Source: an uncultured Lachnospiraceae bacterium
Lineage (GTDB): Bacteria; Bacillota; Clostridia; Lachnospirales; Lachnospiraceae
Assembly (NCBI GenBank): GCA_900551895.1
Contig: URXX01000008.1
Coordinates: 18,944 to 82,943 of the forward strand
DNA length: 64,000 nucleotides
Direction: 5' to 3'
A program made the position numbers and the translations under genes. Every line of letters starts with the position of its first letter. Positions within the stretch are counted from its first letter, which is position 1. This document shows positions 15,219 to 24,756 of this stretch, piece by piece. The notes under the pieces are model-generated. The model saw only the letters and a program-made list of their open reading frames with translations. It did not search any database and had not been told where the DNA came from.

Positions 15219-16157
15219 TTAATGTGTGCAGGAAATTCGCTTTGTTTCAAGCCATTGATAAATGTCCTCATAGACAGTCTGACGGTCATCTTCATTTAAA
15301 ATCTCATGGCGGTCATCTTTATAAAGTTTAATGGAAACGTCTTTTATACCGCCGTTTTTATATTTTTGCCAAACGGCTTTTACTCCTTTTCCAAAACCGC
15401 CTACAGGATCGTCCTGTCCGGCAACGAAAAAGACAGGGAGGTTTTTTGGAATCTGCTCAAAATTTTCTTTTTTTGCAAGATGCTCCATTCCCCTGAACAT
15501 ATGATAGTAACCGTTTACCGTGAAAATAAATGTGCAGCAATCCTCACTTAAATACGTATCCACGTTTTTTGGGTTGCGGCTCAGCCAGTCCATTGGTGTG
15601 CGGGCAGGAGCAAATTTTTTATTATATCCTCCGAACGCCATATTGTTGATGAAATGACTTCTGTAATGCCAGCCCTTAAAGGAAGCAATCAGCCTGCATA
15701 ACATTTTCCCCAATTTGACGAGGAAAAGAGGCTGATTTCCCGTCCCCATAATAATTGCTCCCGCAAGTCCGTTTCCGTGTATGGTGAGATACTGTCTTGT
15801 GAGAAAAGAACCCATACTGTGACCGAGAATAAAATACGGAATGTCGGGATATTTTTTCTGTGTGATTTGGCGTAATCGATGTATATCGCCGATTACACAT
15901 TCATTTCCGTTTTTCTCCTCAAAATATCCCCAGTCCTCCTTCGACTGTACAGAGTTTCCGTGTCCCAAATGGTCGTGTCCCACAACATAATATCCCTGTT
16001 CGTTTAGAAAACGGGCGAACTCATCGTAGCGGTCAATATATTCCACCATACCGTGAGAAATTTGCAGTACGGCGGAAATATTTCCTTCAGGTATCCATTC
16101 GATTGCATGAATTTTCGTTTTTCCGTCCTGTGACGGGTAAGAAAAATGCTGTTTCAT
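15219..16157 (-). CDS. Alpha/beta hydrolase (monoacylglycerol lipase / lysophospholipase-like)
   Basis: 312 residues, cytoplasmic, no signal peptide. Serine hydrolase 4 signatures: GHDHLGHGNS (60-69), nucleophile elbow GHSMGS with Ser114, acid in FVAGQDDPVGG and His in YKDDRHEILNE. These are the hallmarks of lysophospholipase/monoglyceride lipase-like enzymes that hydrolyse acyl esters. The cap region (130-225) would set specificity, which cannot be read here. Starts only 5 nt after the citrate synthase gene ends (minus strand), so it is likely in its operon. Confidence 0.9.
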   Translation of the reverse strand: MKQHFSYPSQDGKTKIHAIEWIPEGNISAVLQISHGMVEYIDRYDEFARFLNEQGYYVVGHDHLGHGNSVQSKEDWGYFEEKNGNECVIGDIHRLRQITQKKYPDIPYFILGHSMGSFLTRQYLTIHGNGLAGAIIMGTGNQPLFLVKLGKMLCRLIASFKGWHYRSHFINNMAFGGYNKKFAPARTPMDWLSRNPKNVDTYLSEDCCTFIFTVNGYYHMFRGMEHLAKKENFEQIPKNLPVFFVAGQDDPVGGFGKGVKAVWQKYKNGGIKDVSIKLYKDDRHEILNEDDRQTVYEDIYQWLETKRISCTH

Positions 16158-16162
16158 AAATG

Positions 16163-17533
16163 TTATCTGTCCTCCATTTTAACATATTCGCGATAAGGAC
16201 ACAGTGGACGATAAGCGGGACGGATAATTTTATCTACATTTTTCAATTCTTCTAATCGGTGGGCGCTCCAGCCGACAATACGGGCAGCGGCGAAAATCGG
16301 AGTATACAGTTCTTTCGGAAGTCCGAGCATGCCGTATACAAGACCGCTGTAGAAGTCAACGTTTGCATTAACCCCTTTGTAGATTTTCCGTTTTTCTCCG
16401 ATAACTTCAGGGGCAAGACGTTCCACCATTTCGTATAAATTATATTCTTTCTCACGTCCCTTTTCGATAGCAAGACGCTTTACAAATCCTTTGAAAATAT
16501 CCGCTCTCGGATCGGAAATAGAGTAAATGGCGTGTCCCATACCGTAGATAAGACCTTTTTGGTCAAATGCTTTTTTATCCAGTAAATCATTCAAATATTG
16601 GCGAACGGCATTTTCATCTTCCCAGTCGGATAAATGTTGTTTCATATCGTCAAACATTTGAGATACTTTAATATTTGCCCCGCCGTGTTTCGGACCTTTC
16701 AAAGAGGCGAGTGCAGCGGCAATCGTTGAGTAAGTGTCCGTTCCGGAGGAAGTAACAACGTGAGTCGTAAATGTAGAGTTGTTTCCGCCGCCGTGATCCA
16801 TGTGTAAAACAAGCGCCATATCGAGGACGGTTGCCTCAAATTTTGTATACTGTTTATCTTCGCGGAGCATCATTAAAATATTTTCCGCTGTGGAAAGTTT
16901 TGGAGACGGTGCGTAAATAAAAAGGTCGTCCCCCCGTCTGTAGTTGTAAGCGTGATAGCCGTATACCATAAGCATAGGGAACTGGCTGATTAAGTTCAGA
17001 CACTGGCGTAAAACATTCGGAATGGACGTGTCGTCTGCTTTTTCATCATAAGAGTATAAATTTAAAATAGAGCGGGAAAGACTGTTCATCATATCTCTGC
17101 TCGGCGCTTTCATAATAACGTCCCGAACGAAATTCGGAGGGAGTGTTCTTCTCTCGATAAGAGTATCGTGAAAATCGCTGAGTTCCTGCTTGTTTGGAAG
17201 ACTTCCGAACAGAAGAAGATATGCCGCTTCCTCAAAACCGAAGTGTTCCGCCTCCAAAAACCCGCGAACAAGGTCTTTAATATTGTACCCACGGTAGTAT
17301 AAATTCCCTTCACAAGGAACTTCCACACCGTCCACGACCTTTTTGGCGCATACATCGGAAATATTTGTAAGACCGGCGAGAACGCCTTTTCCGTTTAAGT
17401 CACGAAGTCCTCTTTTTACTTCGTATTTTGTATATAAGTCTTTGTCGATAGCGTTGTTCTGTTCACACAGTTCCGCTAATTGCTGGATTTTTGGGGTGAT
17501 TTCAAATAATGCTTTGTCTATTGAATTAGCCAT
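16163..17533 (-). CDS. gltA: Citrate synthase
   Basis: 456 residues from ATG 17533 (aaggag 7 nt upstream). Condenses acetyl-CoA and oxaloacetate to citrate. Family signatures: LHMDHGGGNNS with the first catalytic His, GMGHAIYSISDPRA with the second, and NVDFYSG with the catalytic Asp, plus GPKHGGAN. The N-terminal extension of ~45 residues before GLRDLNGKGV is typical of the clostridial long form. In anaerobes this supplies citrate for 2-oxoglutarate and glutamate synthesis rather than a full cycle. No aconitase or isocitrate dehydrogenase gene is adjacent in the window, so 2-methylcitrate synthase activity cannot be excluded. Confidence 0.94.
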   Translation of the reverse strand: MANSIDKALFEITPKIQQLAELCEQNNAIDKDLYTKYEVKRGLRDLNGKGVLAGLTNISDVCAKKVVDGVEVPCEGNLYYRGYNIKDLVRGFLEAEHFGFEEAAYLLLFGSLPNKQELSDFHDTLIERRTLPPNFVRDVIMKAPSRDMMNSLSRSILNLYSYDEKADDTSIPNVLRQCLNLISQFPMLMVYGYHAYNYRRGDDLFIYAPSPKLSTAENILMMLREDKQYTKFEATVLDMALVLHMDHGGGNNSTFTTHVVTSSGTDTYSTIAAALASLKGPKHGGANIKVSQMFDDMKQHLSDWEDENAVRQYLNDLLDKKAFDQKGLIYGMGHAIYSISDPRADIFKGFVKRLAIEKGREKEYNLYEMVERLAPEVIGEKRKIYKGVNANVDFYSGLVYGMLGLPKELYTPIFAAARIVGWSAHRLEELKNVDKIIRPAYRPLCPYREYVKMEDR

Positions 17534-17566
17534 ACACAAACTCCTTTCTCTGAAAAAATTTCCTTA

Positions 17567-17595
17567 ATTATACTAAATTGCGAATTATAATACAA
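17567..17595 (-). promoter_or_regulatory. Sigma-A promoter of gltA
   Basis: Minus strand: TTGTAT (plus 17590-17595), 17-nt spacer, TATAAT (plus 17567-17572), about 35 nt upstream of the citrate synthase ATG. Confidence 0.75.
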
Positions 17596-17693
17596 TTACT
17601 AAGTGGATAAATTTTAAACTTTCTTAAGAATTTTCAAAGCAGGCTCTTAAAAATTACGTGGTAATCTTGTATACTACAAGGGAGGTGATGAAA

Positions 17694-18392
17694 ATGTTTA
17701 ATATTTTAGTATGTGATGATGACAAAGAAATTGTAGAGGCGATTGAAATTTACTTAAGACAGGAAGGATACAATGTGCTGAAAGCGTATGACGGCGAAGA
17801 GGCATTAAAAGTATTAAAGAAGGAAGAAAAAGTAGATTTATTAGTTATAGATGTAATGATGCCAAGACTTGACGGCATTCGGGCAACATTGAAAATTCGT
17901 GAGGAGAACAGTTTGCCGATTATTATTTTATCCGCAAAATCAGAAGATGCGGATAAGATTTTAGGGTTAAATGTAGGAGCAGACGATTATGTGACGAAAC
18001 CTTTTAACCCGCTTGAATTGGTGGCAAGAGTGAAATCACAGTTGCGAAGATATACGAAACTTGGAAGCACGGTTGTACAGAGCAGCAGTGCGGTGTATAC
18101 GGTAGGAGGTCTTTCCATAGATGATGATTTAAAGGAAGTGACTGTAGACGGAGAGCAGGTAAAACTTACTCCTATCGAATATAATATTTTACTATTATTG
18201 ATGAAAAATCAGGGAAAAGTTTTTTCTATTGACCAAATATATGAAAGTATTTGGAATGAGGACGCAATCGGGGCAGATAATACGGTTGCGGTGCATATCC
18301 GGCATATCAGGGAGAAGATTGAAATCAATCCGAAAGAGCCTAGATATTTGAAAGTTGTATGGGGAGTTGGATATAAGATAGAAAAACTTTAG
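17694..18392 (+). CDS. OmpR/PhoB-family response regulator
   Basis: 232 residues from ATG 17694, 6 nt after gggaggtg; an ATG at 17688 abuts the Shine-Dalgarno. N-terminal receiver domain: acidic pocket in VCDDDKE, phosphoacceptor Asp in VIDVMMPRLDG (~residue 52), Thr/Ser in ILSAKSE and Lys in VTKPFNPLELVARV. C-terminal winged-helix DNA-binding domain (LTPIEYNILLLLMKNQGKVFS; VHIRHIREKIE; VWGVGYKIE). It pairs with the histidine kinase 12 nt downstream. The receiver's KPFNPLELVARVK wording is very similar to that of the second regulator at 30677. The signal is unknown. Confidence 0.93.
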   Translation: MFNILVCDDDKEIVEAIEIYLRQEGYNVLKAYDGEEALKVLKKEEKVDLLVIDVMMPRLDGIRATLKIREENSLPIIILSAKSEDADKILGLNVGADDYVTKPFNPLELVARVKSQLRRYTKLGSTVVQSSSAVYTVGGLSIDDDLKEVTVDGEQVKLTPIEYNILLLLMKNQGKVFSIDQIYESIWNEDAIGADNTVAVHIRHIREKIEINPKEPRYLKVVWGVGYKIEKL

Positions 18393-18404
18393 AAAGGGGT
18401 ATTT

Positions 18405-20948
18405 ATGAAAAAGTGGTATAAATCGCCCTTTTGTAAAGGAATTTTGATATTGGTTGCAGGCATATCCGTTACGGTAATGAGCATTTGTCTGGCAATCGGG
18501 TTAGCCTATCCGGGACAGAATTATGAGGAACTGTTTACGAAAAAGACGGAGAGAAGTTATGAAGATACAAGGGGATTTTCTAAACAGGTTTGGAATGAAA
18601 CGGCGGAACTTCTCTCATTTTTGGAAAGTAAAAGTATTCTTGAAAAAGACGGCAAAGTGGATTTAACACAGTCTGTTACAGTGGAAAATCTGAAAAATAC
18701 AGGGGAACTGAAAAAAGGTGAGGGCGAATTTAGTTTTCGTCTGCAGGATTTGTTAGACAGAGTAGGCGGCGGAGAAAATGAACTCGTTGTCGCAAAAAGA
18801 GAAAACGGAACATATCATTACATGGAATTTAAGGAGTTTATCCGAGAATCAAGACAAAATCAATATATGTTTCCAAATGAGGCAGAAACAAAGAAGCAGC
18901 AGGAAGCGGCGTTAACAGCAATGGAAGAGGGCATATATCTTCCGGACGGCAAAGTGCTTGATAAAGACGGCAAGGTAGTTTATAAAGAGGTATGGTTTTA
19001 TAACCAGCCGTTTGACACGACAATAAAGACAACATCGGGAAAGACAATGGTAGAGTTAGCGAACACCTCTGAAATGTTTAACGGTTCGCTGGAGCAGATG
19101 CAGGAAACGTTAGATGCGATGAAATCAAGAGTTTCCTCCCTTAAGGAAACATATGATACTTATGAGCAGGAGTTTTCACAGGGAAATACAAACTTGTCTT
19201 ATCTTTATGTAAATTATGATACAAAAAAATTAGAAACAAATCGTGATATTACATGGGAAAATGTTGAAAGTGCAATGAGCGAGATGGCGGAAACAGGCAG
19301 ATATGTTGTCGTTGCGCCAAAACTTGCCGACTGTTCTACAGATATGGCAAAAGACGGAGTAGCCTTATCGGATTGGCAGCACATGGTTCAATCCGGTTTG
19401 AATTATCCGGAAAATTTCCGATTGCTTATTTCCGTAGATACGGATTATCCGATTCAGGATGCCTTTTATAATTGGTCGGAGGCATATGAAAAATATGCAC
19501 CGTATATGGATAATGCCATTGTTATCGGAGTGGGAGCGGCATTGATTCTGTTACTTGCGATGATTTGGCTGACAGCGGTTGCGGGACGCTCAAATCAGCG
19601 GGAAGAACTTGCACTGGCACGCTTTGATAAATGGAAAACAGAAATTTGGTTATGTTTCATTGGCTGTTTAGGCACGCCTCTTGTCATGGAAATCATAATG
19701 GCAATTGAGTATTATCTGTATCAGGTTAACAACTATGCAGAGTCATGGCAGATAGAACCGTTACGAAGCGGAAGAATTACGATAGCAACATTTATGGGAA
19801 TAGGCGCAGGAACATTTGCGGCGGGAATGTTATTCCTTATTGCGTATTTAAGTTTTGTGAGAAGAATTAAGGCGAAAAACTTATGGAAAAACAGTATCTG
19901 CAAATGGTTTTTGCAGTCAGTTGCTTATATTTACAAAAATAGAAGCAGTCTTACAAAAATCGTACTTATCGGAAGCGGAATGCTTATCATTAATCTCTTG
20001 ATGACGTCAAATTCGGGAATTTTTATTCTTCTCGGAATTGCGGTTGATGTATATGCGATAATTAAATTTGCACAGAGAAGTATTGAGAAAGAAAAAATTA
20101 AAAAAGGAATTACCCGCATAGCCAACGGAGATGCGAAGTATAAGATTTCTACGAAAAACCTTTCAACAGATAATCAGGAAATGGCAATGCAGATTAATCG
20201 CATCGGTGAGGGTATTCAAAATGCAGTTGATAAGAGTTTGAAGGACGAAAGATTAAAAACAGATTTGATTACAAATGTATCTCACGATATTAAGACACCG
20301 TTGACCTCGATTATTAATTATGTAGGTTTGCTGAAACAGGAAAAATTTGACGATCCGAAAGTACAGAGATATTTGGATATATTAGATGCGAAATCGCAGA
20401 GATTGAAAACATTGACGGAAGACGTTGTGGAGGCATCTAAAATCAGTTCGGGAAATATTAACTTAGAGTTTGTCAATTTGAACCTTGTTGAGATGATACA
20501 CCAGACGACAGGTGAATTTACAGAGAAGTTTGAGAAAAAAGATTTGAAAGCGGTTGTAAACGTGCCGGAAGAACCGGTTGTTGTCCGAGTGGACGGACGC
20601 CGTATGTGGAGAGTTATCGAAAATATTTACAACAATGCGGCTAAATATGCGATGCCGTCCACAAGAATTTACGTTGACATGGTGGCAAATGGTAAAGTTG
20701 TCGTGCTTTCTTTGAAAAATGTTTCCGAATATCCGTTAAATATTACGGCAGATGAACTTACGGAAAGATTTATCCGCGGAGACGTTTCAAGAAGTACGGA
20801 AGGAAGCGGTCTGGGACTTTCTATCGCAAAAAATCTTACGGAAATGCAGGGCGGAAAGTTTAAGATTTATATTGACGGAGATTTGTTTAAAGTTACGATT
20901 ACTTTCCCTCAAATGCAGCCAACTGTTACAAAAACGGAAGAAATGTGA
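18405..20948 (+). CDS. Large sensor histidine kinase with multi-helix membrane domain
   Basis: 847 residues. One membrane helix near the start (~10-33), an extracytoplasmic sensor region of ~345 residues with no recognised domain (rich in Glu/Lys, coiled-coil-like around 225-255), then further helices at about 383-403, 421-441, 464-486 and 525-557, and a cytoplasmic linker. Kinase core: H-box NVSHDIKTPLTS with phosphorylated His627, N-box IENIYNNAAKYA (~743) and G-boxes GSGLGLSIAKNL (~800). Several extra transmembrane helices between sensor and kinase are unusual and suggest it senses membrane or envelope state (inference). Co-transcribed with the response regulator. Confidence 0.92.
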   Translation: MKKWYKSPFCKGILILVAGISVTVMSICLAIGLAYPGQNYEELFTKKTERSYEDTRGFSKQVWNETAELLSFLESKSILEKDGKVDLTQSVTVENLKNTGELKKGEGEFSFRLQDLLDRVGGGENELVVAKRENGTYHYMEFKEFIRESRQNQYMFPNEAETKKQQEAALTAMEEGIYLPDGKVLDKDGKVVYKEVWFYNQPFDTTIKTTSGKTMVELANTSEMFNGSLEQMQETLDAMKSRVSSLKETYDTYEQEFSQGNTNLSYLYVNYDTKKLETNRDITWENVESAMSEMAETGRYVVVAPKLADCSTDMAKDGVALSDWQHMVQSGLNYPENFRLLISVDTDYPIQDAFYNWSEAYEKYAPYMDNAIVIGVGAALILLLAMIWLTAVAGRSNQREELALARFDKWKTEIWLCFIGCLGTPLVMEIIMAIEYYLYQVNNYAESWQIEPLRSGRITIATFMGIGAGTFAAGMLFLIAYLSFVRRIKAKNLWKNSICKWFLQSVAYIYKNRSSLTKIVLIGSGMLIINLLMTSNSGIFILLGIAVDVYAIIKFAQRSIEKEKIKKGITRIANGDAKYKISTKNLSTDNQEMAMQINRIGEGIQNAVDKSLKDERLKTDLITNVSHDIKTPLTSIINYVGLLKQEKFDDPKVQRYLDILDAKSQRLKTLTEDVVEASKISSGNINLEFVNLNLVEMIHQTTGEFTEKFEKKDLKAVVNVPEEPVVVRVDGRRMWRVIENIYNNAAKYAMPSTRIYVDMVANGKVVVLSLKNVSEYPLNITADELTERFIRGDVSRSTEGSGLGLSIAKNLTEMQGGKFKIYIDGDLFKVTITFPQMQPTVTKTEEM

Positions 20949-20962
20949 CAAAACGATGAAGA

Positions 20963-20996
20963 AAAGGCAAGGAATTATAAAATATTCCTTGTCTTT
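20963..20996 (+). terminator. Intrinsic terminator after the two-component operon
   Basis: AAAGGCAAGGAAT (20963-20975) pairs with ATTCCTTGTCTTT (20984-20996), one G-U pair, followed by CTTGCGTTT. The T-run is interrupted, so strength is uncertain. Confidence 0.6.
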
Positions 20997-21056
20997 CTTG
21001 CGTTTGGGAGTAATACGCATTACAATATTATGTGATTAAAATTTAAAGAGGTATTT

Positions 21057-22208
21057 ATGGAAGAAATCAGAAATATTTTAGAAGAAAGTTTACATATAGA
21101 TTTTATACAGGCAACAATAAGTAACCCAAAGACAAAGGGCGGAGTGACGAAGATAAAAGTCCGTCCGGTTATGGTAAAAGGGGAACTTTTATTTCAGTGT
21201 GAAACATTTGAAAATAATCAGGCATTTCACAAAAATTATAAAAGAGAAGATGCCGTTTTATATCTCGCAGAGATAATGGAACGGTTTAAACAGATGCAGT
21301 TGGAAACAAAGCAAAATCAGTATACTGTTTTGGTGAGCAAAAAGGGAAAAGTGACCGTGAAGAAAAAACAGCAGACAGGTTGTGTAAAGCAGGTTGATTT
21401 ATCCCATAACCGCTCAAAACAATATATTTTAGAGGAAGGGAAAATCGTTCCGTTTTTGTGTGATTTGGGGGTAATGACACAGGAGGGGAAGATTGTCAGA
21501 ACACGTTTTGATAAGTTCAGACAGATAAACCGTTTCTTAGAATTTATCGAGGATATATTACCGCAGTTGGATAAGGACAGAGAGATTACGATTTTAGATT
21601 TCGGTTGCGGAAAATCTTATCTGACATTTGCCATGTACTATTATTTACATGAGTTAAAAAAATATGATGTTCGCATTATCGGGCTGGATTTGAAAAAAGA
21701 AGTCATTAAACATTGTAATGCGTTAAGTGAAAAATACGGATACGAAAAGTTGAAATTTTTGGAAGGAAATATCGCAGATTATACGGGAGTAAATGAGGTG
21801 GATATGGTTGTGACGCTTCACGCTTGCGATACGGCTACCGATTACGCACTGGCAAAAGCGGTGGGCTGGAATGCAAAAGTAATTTTATCCGTTCCGTGCT
21901 GTCAACATGAGGCGAACAATCAGATAAAAAATGAAACACTGGAACCGATTTTAAAATACGGTTTAATTAAAGAAAGAATTTCCGCTCTCGTAACAGACGC
22001 ACTGCGGGCAGAATATTTGGAGCGGGAAGGTTATGAGGCACAAATATTAGAATTTATCGACATGGAACATACGCCGAAAAATATTTTAATCCGTGCCGTA
22101 AAAACAGGAAGAAAAAGTAAAAATGCAGAGAAGATTACTGCCTGCGAGGAAGAGTTAAATCTTTCGCTGACATTGAAGAAACTATTAGATAATAAAGGGG
22201 AAGTATAG
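21057..22208 (+). CDS. SAM-dependent methyltransferase (Methyltransferase_32-like)
   Basis: 383 residues, cytoplasmic. Residues ~1-150 are a basic N-terminal domain. A class I methyltransferase core follows: motif I ILDFGCGKSYLT (~177-188), acidic binding residue IIGLDLKKE (~206-214), then MVVTLHACDTATDYAL and the distinctive LSVPCCQHE. The HACDTATD plus VPCCQHE combination is typical of the RNA/protein methyltransferase subgroup related to GSTCD/TRM13-like domains, so the substrate may be RNA (inference). Shine-Dalgarno agaggt. It is followed within 1 nt by the next gene, suggesting an operon. Confidence 0.8.
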   Translation: MEEIRNILEESLHIDFIQATISNPKTKGGVTKIKVRPVMVKGELLFQCETFENNQAFHKNYKREDAVLYLAEIMERFKQMQLETKQNQYTVLVSKKGKVTVKKKQQTGCVKQVDLSHNRSKQYILEEGKIVPFLCDLGVMTQEGKIVRTRFDKFRQINRFLEFIEDILPQLDKDREITILDFGCGKSYLTFAMYYYLHELKKYDVRIIGLDLKKEVIKHCNALSEKYGYEKLKFLEGNIADYTGVNEVDMVVTLHACDTATDYALAKAVGWNAKVILSVPCCQHEANNQIKNETLEPILKYGLIKERISALVTDALRAEYLEREGYEAQILEFIDMEHTPKNILIRAVKTGRKSKNAEKITACEEELNLSLTLKKLLDNKGEV

Positions 22209-24713
22209 ATGAAAAAAAAGATAATAACAGGGAGCATACTGGCTGTTATCGTTATTGTAGCGGTCATTATTTTTGGTACGGTTTTCAATGAGAGAGCCAC
22301 AGAAAAAACAGAGGCTATGAAAGGGGCAAGTCTTCCGGTCATCTCCTTTAAAGAGGGAGAATACACCATTAATACTCTTTTCGGCTACACGGGAAGTATG
22401 GATATGACATCTGTAAGGGATATGGTTTTACCGATTTCTGTCGGAACGACAGTACAGGCGGATATACACGGCTATGACGGAAAAATCAAATCGTTTACTT
22501 ATGAGATATGTACGCTGGACGGAAAGGAAAGCATTAAACAGGAAACGGTTAAAAAAGTGAAGGACAGTGTCAATATAGAACTCGGAGATACGATTTCTGA
22601 CGGAGAAGAAAAAGTGTTGAAGATGAAAATGACACTGGATAACGGTAAAGATGTGTATTACTATACACGCGTGTTGAAAACAACGGAATTTCATGTGCAG
22701 CAGTGTTTGGAATTTGCAGATGATTTTCATAAGAAAACATTTGACGCAGGACAGGTAAATACATTAAAACCGAGACTGGAGCGTGGAAGCAATCCAAATC
22801 CAAGTTCTCTTCAGAGAGTAACATTAAATTCCGATATAAAACAGATTGGCTGGAACGGTTTAAATCCGGAAATTGTCGGAGATGTCGAGTGGCAGATTAA
22901 AGAAACGACGGAAACATATACTTCCATTTATCTGAAATATCAGGTGAAATGTAAAACGGGAGAAAATGAAGATATATATAATGTGACAGAATTTTTCAAA
23001 GTTCGTTTCCTCAAGGGAAAAGGTTCGTTGGAAGATTATGAGCGTACAATGAATGAAGTATTTTCGGGAAAAGAAAGCGATTTTTCCACAAAGGGAATTG
23101 AACTTGGGATTGCCGATGAAAAAGTTCCGTATATTGTCAACGAAAAAGAGAATATGATTTCTTTTGTGCAGGAAAGAGAAGTATGGAATTATAATAAGGA
23201 AGAAAATAAGATTTCCCTTGTATTCAGTTTTGCGGACGGCGAGGAAAAGGATATTCGAAGCAGAAATGATAATCACGAAATAGATTTGATTTCTATGGAC
23301 AATAAAGGAAATACAACTTTTGTCGTGTGCGGATATATGAATCGCGGAATGCACGAAGGTCAGGTCGGTGCAGGAATTTATTATTTTAACAGCGAGAAGA
23401 ATTACGTGGAAGAAAAAGCGTTTATCCCAAGCGAAAAATCAGGTGAAATTGCCGCAGAAAATTTAATTCAGCTTGCTTATTACAGTAAAGAAGAAAATAA
23501 ATTGTATGCAATGTTTGAGGGTACGCTGTACGAAATTGATTTGGAAACACAAAAACGTTCTGTATTGGTAAAAAATTTGGAGGAAGGTCAGTACATTGTT
23601 TCCGATGACGGAAAACATATCGCTTATCAGTCAAACGGGAAATTAACGGAAGCGACTGAAATGACTATTCAAAATTTGCAGACCGGTAAAAAGCATAAAG
23701 TAAAAGCAGAGAAAGGCGAGGTTATCCGCCCACTTACATTTGTTTTGGGAGATGCGGTCTACGGTATAGGAAAAAAAGAAGATATTGGTAAAAATGTATC
23801 CGGCAACGATATTATTCCGTTATATCAAGTGGAAATCCGCAATCAGAAAAATGAAGTGGTAAAAACGTATTCGGAGGATCAGACTTATGTTGTAAATGCG
23901 AAAGCAGAGCATAATATGATTACGCTGGAAAGAGTGAAAAAGAGCGGGGATACTTACACAGGCATTACCCAGCATTATATTACAAATAATAAAGTACAGG
24001 AAGAACCTTCCGTTACGGTTGAAACTTATACGTCCGAAACGAAGGGAACGGTAACAAGACTTGAAGACACGAAAATGTCTTCAGAACTTAATCCGAAAAA
24101 ACTTGTACAGAAACAGTTGGCAAAGGAAAAATCTGTCGTGATTGAGTTTAATCTGGCAGATGATGAGGACTGCTATTACGTTTACGGCAGAGGAAAATTG
24201 CAGGGAATTTACAAAACTGCTGGTGCTGCCATTGCAAAGGCGGATGAGATGCGGGGAGTTGTAGTGACCTCTAAGCAGACAAAGGTGTGGGAGAGAGGAA
24301 ACAGACAACTTCGATACAATATGGAAAATACTTCTGCATTTTCCGCACAGGCGGGCGAAACCTCTCTTCAGGCATGCCTAAGGCAGGCATTGGAATACGA
24401 AGGAAAGAAAGTGAATGTGGCAAAAGAAATGAAAGACGGGAAATCTCCTATGGATATTTTAAATAAATATTCGGGCGGGGAGGCAGTTGATTTAAGCGGC
24501 TGCACCGTAGAACAGTTATGCTATCTCATTGGAAAAGGAACGCCGGTTATTGCGATGACGGGAACAGACAGTGGGATTTTGTTGGTCGGATATGATGATA
24601 AGATGATTACTTATCTGAACCCAAGCACTTCTAAAAAACCGACAGAGGCGATAGCGGTTATTGAAAATATGGCGAAAGGAAGTCAGGGAACTTTCTTTGG
24701 GTATGTGAAATAA
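22209..24713 (+). CDS. Large membrane-anchored surface protein with C-terminal C39-like fold
   Basis: 834 residues. A single N-terminal helix (~5-24, IITGSILAVIVIVAVIIFG) anchors a long extracytoplasmic part. Residues ~45-330 contain beta-rich domains. Residues ~335-530 contain propeller-like repeats (LYEIDLETQKRSVLVKNL; IVSDDGKHIAYQSNG). The last ~115 residues (TSLQACLRQALEYEG; GTPVIAMTGTDSGILLVGYDD; MITYLNPST) resemble the papain-like C39_2 peptidase domain, but the usual catalytic His before LVGYDD is replaced (DSGILLVGYD), so it is probably inactive and used for binding. The function is unknown; probably a cell-envelope protein. It begins 1 nt after the methyltransferase stop. Confidence 0.75.
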   Translation: MKKKIITGSILAVIVIVAVIIFGTVFNERATEKTEAMKGASLPVISFKEGEYTINTLFGYTGSMDMTSVRDMVLPISVGTTVQADIHGYDGKIKSFTYEICTLDGKESIKQETVKKVKDSVNIELGDTISDGEEKVLKMKMTLDNGKDVYYYTRVLKTTEFHVQQCLEFADDFHKKTFDAGQVNTLKPRLERGSNPNPSSLQRVTLNSDIKQIGWNGLNPEIVGDVEWQIKETTETYTSIYLKYQVKCKTGENEDIYNVTEFFKVRFLKGKGSLEDYERTMNEVFSGKESDFSTKGIELGIADEKVPYIVNEKENMISFVQEREVWNYNKEENKISLVFSFADGEEKDIRSRNDNHEIDLISMDNKGNTTFVVCGYMNRGMHEGQVGAGIYYFNSEKNYVEEKAFIPSEKSGEIAAENLIQLAYYSKEENKLYAMFEGTLYEIDLETQKRSVLVKNLEEGQYIVSDDGKHIAYQSNGKLTEATEMTIQNLQTGKKHKVKAEKGEVIRPLTFVLGDAVYGIGKKEDIGKNVSGNDIIPLYQVEIRNQKNEVVKTYSEDQTYVVNAKAEHNMITLERVKKSGDTYTGITQHYITNNKVQEEPSVTVETYTSETKGTVTRLEDTKMSSELNPKKLVQKQLAKEKSVVIEFNLADDEDCYYVYGRGKLQGIYKTAGAAIAKADEMRGVVVTSKQTKVWERGNRQLRYNMENTSAFSAQAGETSLQACLRQALEYEGKKVNVAKEMKDGKSPMDILNKYSGGEAVDLSGCTVEQLCYLIGKGTPVIAMTGTDSGILLVGYDDKMITYLNPSTSKKPTEAIAVIENMAKGSQGTFFGYVK

Positions 24714-24719
24714 AAAAAT

Positions 24720-24748
24720 GGCGTCATGCGATAAATTCGTATGACGCC
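24720..24748. terminator. Bidirectional terminator between surface protein gene and queT
   Basis: GGCGTCATGCG (24720-24730), 7-nt loop, CGTATGACGCC (24738-24748), with an A-run on the left that becomes a TTTTTTT tract for the minus-strand gene. Strong for queT, weaker for the plus-strand gene. Confidence 0.85.
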
Positions 24749-24756
24749 GTTTGCTG

